Below are positions 32,228 through 39,594 of a DNA stretch of 39,594 nucleotides, piece after piece (within the stretch, counting starts at the first letter, position 1; every line of letters begins with the position of its first letter). Where the stretch lies: contig CANRLW010000011.1 of the NCBI GenBank assembly GCA_947631575.1, positions 1-39,594 of the forward strand, written 5' to 3'. Both the position numbers and the translations under genes were made by a program. Below the pieces are notes generated by a model. The model was not told the DNA's origin and did not search any database. It was given only the letters and a program-made list of their open reading frames with translations. The stretch is from an uncultured Clostridia bacterium. GTDB taxonomy: Bacteria; Bacillota; Clostridia; Oscillospirales; Ruminococcaceae.

Positions 32228-32713
32228 TCAATATCCAGAACTTCCGTTAAGGCTGGCGTCGTTTTCAATCCAGTCGTTTACGACAAACTCGGTGAACTCG
32301 TCCTTGTTGTTGCGGACAAAAACGCGATCAATGCCCGCGTTTATTATCAGCCTTTTGCACATGGAACAAGGCTCGGTGTTTCCCGTAAGCTCTCCGCTCT
32401 TTGCGTCAAGGCACGCAAGATACAGCACCGAACCGAGCATTTCCGTCCTCGGCGCGGAGATTATGCAGTTAGCCTCGGCGTGTACCGAGCGGCAAAGCTC
32501 ATACCTCTGACCGCTCGGAACGCCGAGCTTTTCGCGCGTGCACTCTCCGACGTCACAGCAGTTCTTTCTTCCGCGAGGTGCGCCGTTGTAGCCCGTGGAA
32601 ATAATGCTGTCGTTTTTTACAATTATCGCGCCGAAATTTCTTCTCAGGCACGTTCCTCTTTCAGCGACCGTCTGCGCAATGTCCAGATAATAATTCGTCT
32701 TGTCGACCCTCAT
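32228..32713 (-). CDS. dCMP deaminase family protein
   Basis: A 161-residue zinc-dependent cytidine/deoxycytidylate deaminase, converting dCMP to dUMP for thymidylate synthesis (ComEB family). Zinc and catalytic residues: H78-A-E80 and PC116-x-x-C119. The Cys-rich GRKNCCDVGEC segment (49-58) and the GYNGAPRG motif are usual in dCMP deaminases of this type. AAAGGAG lies before ATG at 32713, and a perfect promoter is at 32746-32774. Confidence 0.93.
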   Translation of the reverse strand: MRVDKTNYYLDIAQTVAERGTCLRRNFGAIIVKNDSIISTGYNGAPRGRKNCCDVGECTREKLGVPSGQRYELCRSVHAEANCIISAPRTEMLGSVLYLACLDAKSGELTGNTEPCSMCKRLIINAGIDRVFVRNNKDEFTEFVVNDWIENDASLNGSSGY

Positions 32714-32745
32714 GATAAACTCCTTTTATGTAATTACTTTATTTG

Positions 32746-32774
32746 ATTATAACACGGTTTTTGAGTTTTGTCAA
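32746..32774 (-). promoter_or_regulatory. Perfect sigma-A promoter of the dCMP deaminase gene
   Basis: Minus strand: TTGACA (32769-32774), 17 bp, TATAAT (32746-32751), about 33 bp before the start codon. Confidence 0.88.
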
Positions 32775-32804
32775 TTGTTTATTGCTTACGGAGAGGGAAT
32801 CATA

Positions 32805-33150
32805 TACAGTGTAGAGTGTACAGTATTCAGTAATAGCGGAAAGGTTGTTCTTTTCAAACGCTGTTTCTCTCAATAACGCTAATTCGCCCTATCCTGCTAG
32901 AGGTTAGAGGTTAGAAGTAAGAGGTAAGAGTTTCAGGCGAAAGGCAGTCTGCTGAATTTGACGTACAAAAGCCCATTTGCGGTTCTTCTCAAACGCTATT
33001 TTTTTAAATAACGTTAATTCGCCCTATCCCCCTGACCCCCTTCCCCGATGGGGAAGGGGGAAAATTGCGGGGACTCCGTCCCCGCAACCCCTGTTGACAG
33101 TATACAGTTTAAAGGGTACAGTGTACAGCAACAGCCGAAAGGCTGTTTGT
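32805..33150 (+). repeat. Two R1 copies, forward, with TAGAGG tract and R6 between
   Basis: First copy: tail and core (32844-32890), cut off at CGCCCTATCC where a TAGAGG tract (32895-32930) begins, then R6 (32935-32982). Second copy: core (32979-33024), hairpin 33036-33060 (loop GAT), GC hairpin (33067-33085) and tail. Part of the 946-bp gene-free space before spoIIE. Confidence 0.78.
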
Positions 33151-33196
33151 TCATTATTCCGTGGATTTTACTGAAACGCGCATAATTGAAACACAA

Positions 33197-33293
33197 GTGC
33201 CCGCCCGCGCCTTCTAAATCCCAAACCAACTAGCCCGATTTGCGTGTTCTCTGTCTTTGGCGTTGAACGCGCGTTTAAAGGAAACAGGGAGAG
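33197..33293 (+). repeat. R5 repeat, copy 2
   Basis: Close copy of 25068-25160, sharing the CCCGCCCGCGCCTTC start and the GAACGCGCGTTTAA end. Confidence 0.65.
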
Positions 33294-33311
33294 CGTCCAC
33301 TTTCCTTCAAG

Positions 33312-33510
33312 AACTAACCTCTAGAAGGGCGGGTGCAGGGCGCGCAGCGCCCTGCAATTTTCCCCCTTCCCCATCGGGGAAGGGGGCAGGGGAATAGGGC
33401 GAGTGAGCGTTATTTTAAGAAACAACGTTTGAAAAGAACAACCTTTCGGCTATTACTGCATACTGTACCTGTCTACTGTCAATTGCCAACAGGCGGGGTT
33501 TTGCACTGTC
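33312..33510 (-). repeat. R1 repeat, reverse, upstream of spoIIE
   Basis: A CTAACCTCTAGAAGGG end (33314-33329), GC hairpin (TGCAGGGCGCGCAGCGCCCT, 33331-33352), C/G hairpin (33362-33386, loop ATC), core (33397-33445) and tail (33455-33495). Confidence 0.8.
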
Positions 33511-33518
33511 CACTGTAA

Positions 33519-33527
33519 TTCGACGAA
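33519..33527. promoter_or_regulatory. Possible Spo0A box upstream of spoIIE
   Basis: TTCGACGAA differs by one base from the 0A-box complement TTCGACAAA and lies about 130 bp before the spoIIE start. B. subtilis spoIIE is Spo0A-activated. A 9-bp match alone is weak evidence. Confidence 0.25.
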
Positions 33528-33659
33528 TTCCCCTCCCTTCTCCCCGCATTAAACAAAACAACCTACTATCCTCCCCTCGTTTTCTACAGCATTTTCGGGC
33601 GGGATATGATATATTAAAATCCAAAGGCTTTATTGTCATAAGCTGAAAGGATAGAAAAA

Positions 33660-35909
33660 ATGACGGAAAAAACAAAAAGGCTGTTTTCTTTGGGGAATAA
33701 GGAAGAATGGAAGGATTTTGCGCTGAAAAAAGCGGTGTGGGTGTTTGCGGGGATAGCCCTTGAAACGGGAGCATCCGACCTGTCCGCCGCGCCCGCGGCA
33801 TACGCGCTCCTAGCGGGAGTTTCGGGAGTAAAGACATGGTACGTCCTCGCGGGAGGAATACTCGGCGCGGTCATACACGGCTTTCCCGCCGCGTTTATCA
33901 GCATAGCGGCAATGGCAATTGTCCTCGCCGCAAGAATGCTGCCCGACCTGAAACGCGTTTCGGTGCGCGCTGTCGAACGGTTTTTCGCGGCAGCGGGAGC
34001 TTGCTTTTTCTCGCGCGTTACTTTGGCTGAAAGCACTTCGGACTTTCTGGCGATAACAGTCGCGGCGGTTTGCGCGGGAGTTTTTGCCGCAAGCATTGTA
34101 AGGCTCGAAAGCATATCGGAAAAAGGAATTGACCTTTCAAAGCCCGCTGTCCGGGCGTATTTCGGAGTTGTCGCGGGGCTGGTGTTCTTGTCGCTGGGTG
34201 CGCTTGATTATCCTTTTGCAAATATCGGCAGGCTTGTTTTCGGCGCGGTATTTTTGTACACTTTATCAGAGAAAAGTCATGACGCGGCTTTGACGGTGGG
34301 CGTTGCGGGATTGTTCGGACTGTGCGCGGCAGATTATGAAATGGGCGCGGGAGCGGCAGTCTTTGCGCTGGCGGCGGTTGCCTGCGGAATGTTCAAAAAG
34401 CGCGGGAAGATAGTGCGCGCGTTGGGGTATGTGTTCTTTGCCGCGGCAGGAACGCTCGTTTCGGGCGCGGACGAGGGCTCAATTAGGATAATGACTGAAA
34501 CGATTATTACTGCCGCGATTTATGTCGTCATGCCGAATGCAAAGCCGAAAGAAAGCGCGGGAATTTCGGACAACACCGCGGCAAAGCTGCTGTGCGAAAG
34601 GCTGAACTATGCGGCGGACGCGCTAAGAGGAGTAGGCGCGGGAATAAGCGCCGCGTCAGAGGCTCTCGAAGAAAAATACGCTCTCACTCCCGAAAGCATA
34701 GCCGAGAAAGCCGCGGACAGGGTATGCCGTTCGTGTCCGAAAAGTATGCTGTGCTGGGGCGAGAAATACGAGCTTTTCAGAGCGGAGTTTGAAAGGCTAG
34801 TAGAACAACTTCGGACGGGCTTTCCGCTGACGGATAATTCAATGAACGGCGAGTGCGCGCAGATCTGCGTTTATCCGAGCGGAGTGGCGAATGCGCTGAC
34901 GGAGGAATACTCGCGCTATCTCTCGGCAAAGCGCGATGAACAGCGAATAGGCGAGATACGCAGGATATACACAGACAGGCTTTTAAGTACAGAACAGATA
35001 CTCCGCGACCTGAGCCGCTCGGATATTCTTGACGACTCCGACCGTGACGCGGAAAAGCGCGCGGAAAAGCTGTTGTATGATGCGGGGGTAAGAAAGCCGC
35101 GCGCGTTTGTGACGGCAGGGGAGAACGGACTTCATTTTGAGGCATACGGCGAGACCGAGCCGATAATTGACAGGGAGTATCTCGGAAAGCTGATAGGGCA
35201 GACGCTGGGACGGGCGGTAGATGTTCCCGAAATTTCGGGCAGCGGGGGAATGTACAGGATAACCGCAAACAAAGCGCCCGCGCTTTCGCTTAGGCTCGGC
35301 GCATTTCAGCTACCTAAGGGCAATAACAATGTCTGCGGCGACTGTTATGACAGCTTTACGGACGCGGACGGAGTTTTCTATGTGATACTTTCCGACGGCA
35401 TGGGAACGGGCAGCAGGGCGAGGGTTGACTCGGCGATGGCGTGTTCTGTTGCGGCAAAGCTTATTAAAAGCGGAATTTCGCTTTCGGCGGCGCTGGAAAC
35501 GGTGAATACCGTGATGATGATAAAAAGTTCCGATGAGAGCTATGCGACCTTGGACATATGCAGGATAGACCCTGACAGCGGGGAGTGTGCGATTTATAAA
35601 GCGGGCGCGGCGGCTACTTATATAAGGAAGGCTGACAGGCTGATACGCGTTTCACTTTCGTCAGCTCCAGCGGGGACGGGCGGGAAGATAAATCTTCCCG
35701 CGCAGAGATTGAAAGTTTCGGTGGGGGATATGATAGTTATGATAACGGACGGGGCGACAATTGACGAGCGGTGGCTGGCAAGGGAGCTTTCCACACCCAC
35801 GCCGCCCGACGAGCTTTCTGAGCGCATAGCGAGAGCCGCACGCAACGCCGACAGCGGGAAGGACGACGACATTAGTGTCATAGCTGTTGAAGTTGGCAAT
35901 AGGAGATAG
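33660..35909 (+). CDS. spoIIE: Stage II sporulation protein E-type membrane phosphatase
   Basis: A 749-residue SpoIIE-family protein, somewhat shorter than the B. subtilis 827. The first 290 residues form a multi-pass membrane domain (about eight to ten hydrophobic helices). A middle region follows with the CRSCPKSMLCW cysteine motif near 357. The last 220 residues are a PP2C-type phosphatase: GDCYDSF near 560, SDGMGTGSRA near 577, TDGAT near 695, and GKDDDISVIAVEV at the end. In B. subtilis it dephosphorylates SpoIIAA to release sigma-F in the forespore. ATG at 33660 has GAAAGGAT at 8 nt. The match indicates a sporulation programme in this organism or its ancestors. No sigF operon is in view. 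Confidence 0.93.
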   Translation: MTEKTKRLFSLGNKEEWKDFALKKAVWVFAGIALETGASDLSAAPAAYALLAGVSGVKTWYVLAGGILGAVIHGFPAAFISIAAMAIVLAARMLPDLKRVSVRAVERFFAAAGACFFSRVTLAESTSDFLAITVAAVCAGVFAASIVRLESISEKGIDLSKPAVRAYFGVVAGLVFLSLGALDYPFANIGRLVFGAVFLYTLSEKSHDAALTVGVAGLFGLCAADYEMGAGAAVFALAAVACGMFKKRGKIVRALGYVFFAAAGTLVSGADEGSIRIMTETIITAAIYVVMPNAKPKESAGISDNTAAKLLCERLNYAADALRGVGAGISAASEALEEKYALTPESIAEKAADRVCRSCPKSMLCWGEKYELFRAEFERLVEQLRTGFPLTDNSMNGECAQICVYPSGVANALTEEYSRYLSAKRDEQRIGEIRRIYTDRLLSTEQILRDLSRSDILDDSDRDAEKRAEKLLYDAGVRKPRAFVTAGENGLHFEAYGETEPIIDREYLGKLIGQTLGRAVDVPEISGSGGMYRITANKAPALSLRLGAFQLPKGNNNVCGDCYDSFTDADGVFYVILSDGMGTGSRARVDSAMACSVAAKLIKSGISLSAALETVNTVMMIKSSDESYATLDICRIDPDSGECAIYKAGAAATYIRKADRLIRVSLSSAPAGTGGKINLPAQRLKVSVGDMIVMITDGATIDERWLARELSTPTPPDELSERIARAARNADSGKDDDISVIAVEVGNRR

Positions 35910-35914
35910 AAAGT

Positions 35915-36110
35915 ACAAGCGTTGTACAGTATTCAGTAGTAACGGAAAGGTGGTTCTTGTCAAACGCTATTTTTCTCAACAACGCTCTTTCGCCCTATCC
36001 CCCTGCCCCCTTCCCCGAAGGGGAAGGGGGAGAGTCGCGGGGACTTCGTCCCCGCGACCCCTGTTGGCAGTTGACAGTGCACAGCCTATTGTGTACAGTA
36101 ATGGGGGGAA
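35915..36110 (+). repeat. R1 repeat, forward, after spoIIE
   Basis: Tail (35920-35945), core (35949-35995), C/G hairpin (36006-36030, loop GAA), GC hairpin (GCGGGGAC-TTC-GTCCCCGC, 36037-36055) and tail (36060-36100). Confidence 0.8.
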
Positions 36111-36131
36111 AAAAGGAAATTATCTGTTCGC

Positions 36132-36179
36132 TTTGCGCATTCTCTGCCTTTGGCACTGAACGCGCGTTTAAGGGAAACG
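36132..36179 (+). repeat. R5 repeat, partial copy
   Basis: Matches the second half of R5: TTTGCGCATTCTCTGCCTTT...GAACGCGCGTTTAAGGGAAA. Confidence 0.55.
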
Positions 36180-36184
36180 GAGCA

Positions 36185-36625
36185 AGCGCCCGTCGGCAGT
36201 TGGCAGCAGGCAGGGTGCGGGGCGCGCAGCGCCCCGCAATTTTCCCCCTTCCCCTTCGGGGAAGGGGGTTAGGGGGATAGGGCGAGTGAGCGTTGTTGAG
36301 AGAAACAGCGTTTGACAAGAACCACATATGGGTTTTGGCACGTTTTATTCAGCAATCAGCCTTTCGGCGGCAATTACGGACTACTGTACCAGCGTTTTCC
36401 GCCGAAGGCGGATAATGCGTGCATAATGCGTACCCTGTCAACTGCCAACAGGCAGAGCGCGGGGCGCGCAGCGCCCCGTTGCCAGTTGACGGGGGCAGCG
36501 GGGGCGGAGCCCCCGCACTCTTCCCCCTTCCCCTTCGGGGAAGGGGGTCAGGGGGTTGGGGCGAGATAGTGTTATCTTAGAGAAACAGCGTTTGAAAAGA
36601 ACCACAAATGGGAACTGTTCCCGCC
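36185..36625 (-). repeat. Two R1 copies, reverse, upstream of glgB
   Basis: Copy 1: tail, GC hairpin (36217-36239), C/G hairpin (36244-36268), core (36279-36327). Copy 2: TCCGCC/GGCGGATAATGCG hairpin (36401-36420), tail, two GC hairpins (36456-36478 and 36500-36516), C/G hairpin (36523-36547) and core (36561-36606). Together with 35915-36179 this fills most of the 1-kb gene-free space; 36630-36790 is unique A/T-rich sequence with nothing recognised. Confidence 0.8.
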
Positions 36626-36794
36626 GCAAAGCGGATACCCTTTGTTACATAGACCAGCCCCCGAAAATCCTCAAAAACCTTTGGAGTGAGAACTAATTCC
36701 CCCTGTTTACACTTTGGTTTCAGGAAAACATTGTCAGAATTGCACAAAAACAAAGGGCCAAAATATCAAAAATCATAGAATATTTACAAAATAC

Positions 36795-36823
36795 TTGAAA
36801 ATTGTTTCGTGTTGTGTTATTAT
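36795..36823 (+). promoter_or_regulatory. Sigma-A promoter of glgB-glgC
   Basis: TTGAAA (36795-36800), 17 bp, TATTAT (36818-36823). Predicted start near 36830 leaves a leader of about 92 nt. Confidence 0.7.
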
Positions 36824-36841
36824 GTTTATGAAGGTGAAATA

Positions 36842-36893
36842 GCGCCTGTTTTTGGCGCGCTTTTTCAGAATATCTGACAGAACAGGGTTCTGT
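36842..36893 (+). promoter_or_regulatory. Structured glgB leader, possible attenuator
   Basis: Two hairpins in the leader: GCGCC/GGCGC (36842-36846 with 36854-36858) followed by GCTTTTT, which looks like a short terminator, and ACAGAAC-AGG-GTTCTGT (36877-36893) just before the AAAGGGGG ribosome binding site. No known riboswitch was recognised. Confidence 0.35.
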
Positions 36894-36921
36894 AATTTTA
36901 TGAAAAGGGGGAGAGCATTTT

Positions 36922-38889
36922 ATGGCAGGAGGCATATCCAAAGAATATGAGATCCCGCTGTATCTGTTTCACAGAGGAGAAAACGCCCATGCATACGACT
37001 TTTTCGGGTCGCATAAAGCGACGGTAAACGGAAAGAACGGCGTTATTTTCAGGTGCTGGGCGCCGCATGCAAAGTCCGTAAGCATTGTCGGAGATTTTAA
37101 CCACTGGGACAGAACAAAAGCTCCGATGTACAGAGTAGTCGATGAACACAGCGAGGTCTGGGAGCTTTTCGTTGAGGGGATAAAAGTATACGACAATTAT
37201 AAGTACAGCGTCGAAAGCAGAGACGGTCTTATAAAACTTAAAGCCGACCCGTATGGTTATCATATGGAGTTAAGACCCAACACCGCCACAAAGTTTTTCG
37301 ATATAGACGGTTATAAGTGGAAAGACAAGAAGTATTGCGAAAAGGCTGCTAAAACAAACGTATACGACAGCCCCATAAATATCTATGAAGTAAATATCGG
37401 CTCTTGGAAGAAAACCGGCTCGAATTACCTCAGCTATTCAATGATAGCGGACGAGCTCATTCCTTATGTAAAGGAAATGGGATATACCCACATTGAGCTT
37501 ATGCCCATTGCGGAGTATCCGTTTGACGGCTCGTGGGGCTATCAGCAGATAGGTTATTACGCGCCGACTTCGAGATTCGGAACGCCGTTTGATTTTATGG
37601 AGTTTGTGGACAGGTGTCACCAGGCGGGAATAGGCGTTATCCTCGACTGGGTGCCGGGTCACTTCCCCAAAGACGCGGCGGGTCTTTACGAATGGGACGG
37701 AGAAAGCTGCTATGAGGACACAGACCCCCTGAGAAGAGAGCATAAGGCTTGGGGAACGCACATCTTCAACTGGGGCTTGGCGGAAGTTCAGTCCTTCCTT
37801 GTTTCAAACGCCAACTACTGGATAGAAAAATATCACATAGACGGTCTGAGAGTTGACGCGGTAGCCTCTATGCTGTACCTTGATTATGACAGGCGCGACG
37901 GCGAATGGCGTCCGAATGAAAAGGGCGGAAAGGAAAACCTCCAGGCGATAGCGTTCTTGCAAAAGCTGAACGCCGCAATGTTCAAAGAACATCCGAACAT
38001 TCTGATGATCGCCGAGGAGTCTACGGCATGGCCGATGGTAACAAAGCCGGCGGATATAGGCGGTCTTGGATTTAACTTTAAGTGGAACATGGGCTGGATG
38101 AACGATATGCTCAGATATATGAGCATGGACCCGCTCGGCAGACCGTATAACCAGAACCTTGTTACGTTCTCGTTCTACTATGCGTTCTCCGAAAACTTTA
38201 TATTGCCGATAAGCCACGATGAAGTGGTTTACGGAAAATGCTCGATGCTCGATAAAATGGGCGGTCCGAGAGAATACCGCTTTAATTCAATGAGAACGTT
38301 TTTGGGCTATATGATGGCGCACCCCGGAAAGAAACTTATGTTTATGGGTCAGGAATTTGCCCAGTATAAAGAGTGGAATTTCCAGGAGCAGCTTGACTGG
38401 GAAGTTCTTGAGTTTGAGCCGCACAGAAAGTATTTCGAGTATGTAAAGGACATAAACAAGCTCTACAAACAGACCCCCGCGCTCTGGGAGTGCGACACGA
38501 GCTGGGAGGGATTCCACTGGATATCCGCGGAGGACAACCAGAACAGCGTCATTGCTTTCAGAAGAATTGCTAAGAGCAAGGACGAAGTAATTGTTGTGTG
38601 CAATTTCCAGCCCGTCCGTCACGAGGTATATGAAATAGGCGTTCCGTATTATGCGGATTATGTCGAGTTCTTCAATTCCGACGATGAGAAATACGGCGGC
38701 AGCGGCATAAAGAACGGCGTAGTTACCGCGAAATGCGAGCCTATGCACGGCGAACAATATCGGATATCTCTCGATATACCGCCGATGTCGGTCATTTATT
38801 TAAAGCCGAAGAATATCCGCGAGCCAAAGCCCGTAAAGGAAATAGTGGTCGGGGAAAAACCTAAAAGCAAAAAAATCAAATCAGAATAA
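36922..38889 (+). CDS. glgB: 1,4-alpha-glucan branching enzyme GlgB
   Basis: A 655-residue GH13 enzyme that makes alpha-1,6 branches in glycogen. N-terminal CBM48 domain (about 15-125, with [20 protein letters not shown]), central barrel, C-terminal beta domain. Catalytic residues by alignment to motifs: nucleophile D312 in [10 protein letters not shown], acid/base E365 in IAEEST, and D433 in SHDEV; the spacings 53 and 68 equal those of D405, E458 and D526 in E. coli GlgB. AAAGGGGGAGAG precedes ATG at 36922. It is followed 16 bp later by glgC, forming a glycogen synthesis operon. Confidence 0.97.
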   Translation: MAGGISKEYEIPLYLFHRGENAHAYDFFGSHKATVNGKNGVIFRCWAPHAKSVSIVGDFNHWDRTKAPMYRVVDEHSEVWELFVEGIKVYDNYKYSVESRDGLIKLKADPYGYHMELRPNTATKFFDIDGYKWKDKKYCEKAAKTNVYDSPINIYEVNIGSWKKTGSNYLSYSMIADELIPYVKEMGYTHIELMPIAEYPFDGSWGYQQIGYYAPTSRFGTPFDFMEFVDRCHQAGIGVILDWVPGHFPKDAAGLYEWDGESCYEDTDPLRREHKAWGTHIFNWGLAEVQSFLVSNANYWIEKYHIDGLRVDAVASMLYLDYDRRDGEWRPNEKGGKENLQAIAFLQKLNAAMFKEHPNILMIAEESTAWPMVTKPADIGGLGFNFKWNMGWMNDMLRYMSMDPLGRPYNQNLVTFSFYYAFSENFILPISHDEVVYGKCSMLDKMGGPREYRFNSMRTFLGYMMAHPGKKLMFMGQEFAQYKEWNFQEQLDWEVLEFEPHRKYFEYVKDINKLYKQTPALWECDTSWEGFHWISAEDNQNSVIAFRRIAKSKDEVIVVCNFQPVRHEVYEIGVPYYADYVEFFNSDDEKYGGSGIKNGVVTAKCEPMHGEQYRISLDIPPMSVIYLKPKNIREPKPVKEIVVGEKPKSKKIKSE

Positions 38890-38905
38890 AACAGGAGGAA
38901 TGGTT

Positions 38906-39594
38906 ATGAACCACATCAAGAAAGAATGTGTCGCTATGCTTTTGGCAGGCGGTCAGGGAAGTCGTCTGTATGCTCTGACGCAGGAAATGGCAAAGCCCGC
39001 CGTACCGTATGGCGGCAAGTACAGGATCATTGACTTCCCGCTTTCAAACTGCGTAAATTCGGGAATAGACACCGTCGGCGTTCTCACCCAGTATCAGCCG
39101 CTTGTGCTGAACGAGTACATCGGAAACGGTCAGCCGTGGGGTCTGGACAGGGCGCACGGAGGAGTTCATGTTCTCCCGCCGTATGAAACTGCCGCGGGAA
39201 AAGCATGGTATTCGGGAACGGCAAACGCAATTTATCAGAACATCGGCTTTGTAGACCGCTATGATCCCGACTATGTAGTTATCCTTTCGGGCGACCATAT
39301 CTATAAAATGGACTACTCGAAAATGGTCGATTTCCACAAAGAGCACAACGCAGACGCTACTATAGCAGTACTCGAAGTGCCGTGGGAAGAGGCTCCGCGT
39401 TTCGGTATAATGACGGCTGACGAAAACGGCATAATAACCGAGTTTGCCGAAAAGCCGAAAGAGCCGAAGTCAAACCTCGCGTCTATGGGAATTTATGTGT
39501 TCTCGTGGCAGAAACTGCGCAAGTATCTTATTGAAAACGAGCAGGACGAGGGAGCGACAAAGGACTTCGGAAAGAACATAATCCCCGCAATGCT
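38906..39594 (+). CDS. glgC: Glucose-1-phosphate adenylyltransferase GlgC (partial)
   Basis: The first 229 codons of ADP-glucose pyrophosphorylase, which makes ADP-glucose for glycogen synthesis; the frame runs off the window end. The nucleotidyltransferase signature [14 protein letters not shown] is at residues about 12-25, followed by [20 protein letters not shown], the [12 protein letters not shown] metal-binding motif near 132 and the [12 protein letters not shown]-like sugar phosphate-binding segment (here [11 protein letters not shown]). ATG at 38906 lies 7 nt after AGGAGG; an ATG at 38900 is too close to that site. Second gene of the glgBC operon. Confidence 0.97.
   Translation, partial: MNHIKKECVAMLLAGGQGSRLYALTQEMAKPAVPYGGKYRIIDFPLSNCVNSGIDTVGVLTQYQPLVLNEYIGNGQPWGLDRAHGGVHVLPPYETAAGKAWYSGTANAIYQNIGFVDRYDPDYVVILSGDHIYKMDYSKMVDFHKEHNADATIAVLEVPWEEAPRFGIMTADENGIITEFAEKPKEPKSNLASMGIYVFSWQKLRKYLIENEQDEGATKDFGKNIIPAM

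Noticed and set aside
19594-36480. TTGACA motifs in R1 tails as promoters
   Set aside because: TTGACA occurs often in the tails but no TATAAT-like box lies 16-18 bp downstream; the following bases are GGTACAGTATGCAG.
16400-36625. R1 hairpins as ordinary intrinsic terminators
   Set aside because: Orientation is unrelated to gene direction, no consistent T-run follows, and several copies lie upstream of genes or in tandem.
19580-36629. Recurring small open frames giving peptides such as SPFPFGEGG and DRASERYLEK
   Set aside because: They are translations of the R1 repeat in various frames and both orientations, without ribosome binding sites. The conserved property is hairpin pairing, not reading frame.

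Overview
The window looks like a chromosomal segment of a low-to-mid G+C Gram-positive anaerobe of the class Clostridia, most likely an Oscillospirales/Ruminococcaceae-type gut organism. The clues are a B. subtilis-type DnaE with a degenerate PHP domain, SpoIIE, an NfnAB-type ferredoxin/NADP oxidoreductase pair, DUF6062, zinc-ribbon/tail-anchor proteins, glgB-glgC, and very canonical TTGACA-N17-TATAAT promoters. I see no tRNA, rRNA, CRISPR array, prophage or transposase gene. The genus is inference.

Layout. 1-3737 (+): the end of an unknown gene, then dnaE. 3751-9795 (-): a Na/Pi-cotransporter/PhoU fusion with its own promoter, and a separate tightly packed run DUF6062-tsaD-aroK-like-CPBP protease-TM2 protein. 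9861-13715 (+): an 8-oxoguanine DNA glycosylase and two zinc-ribbon, tail-anchored proteins, the second carrying about 42 copies of an 8-residue Glu/Pro repeat. 13779-24454 (-): clpB, a copper operon csoR-copA with a CopZ-like domain nested at the end of copA, a sortase-type surface protein, and an nfnAB-like pair. 25663-29865 (+): marR plus a heterodimeric ABC exporter whose likely promoter lies about 1 kb upstream. 31141-32713 (-): rsmA and dCMP deaminase. 33660-39594 (+): spoIIE, glgB and the start of glgC.

The most interesting locus is in the gene-poor stretch 29866-31140. At 30583-30958 there is a 27-residue hydrophobic peptide gene on the minus strand (30646-30729) with its own promoter. 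A divergent perfect sigma-A promoter drives an approximately 80-nt plus-strand RNA (30879-30958). That RNA carries a 14-nt and a 10-nt segment antisense to the peptide's start region, and a duplicated hairpin antisense to the peptide mRNA's 3' hairpin. This is the logic of a Fst/par-like type I toxin-antitoxin system, but with divergent promoters and duplicated complementary modules instead of a shared bidirectional terminator.

Nearly every longer intergenic space is filled with interspersed structured repeats. Family R1 has about 14 cores and 10 full copies of a 25-nt C/G-rich hairpin, followed by a second GC-rich hairpin whose two arms vary together. Other families are a multi-hairpin module R4 (two copies, arms co-varying), a 158-bp element with 29-bp terminal inverted repeats sitting inside an R1 hairpin, a palindromic element in front of rsmA, and short modules R5 and R6. 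The repeats touch gene ends, and in one case they separate a promoter from its likely operon.
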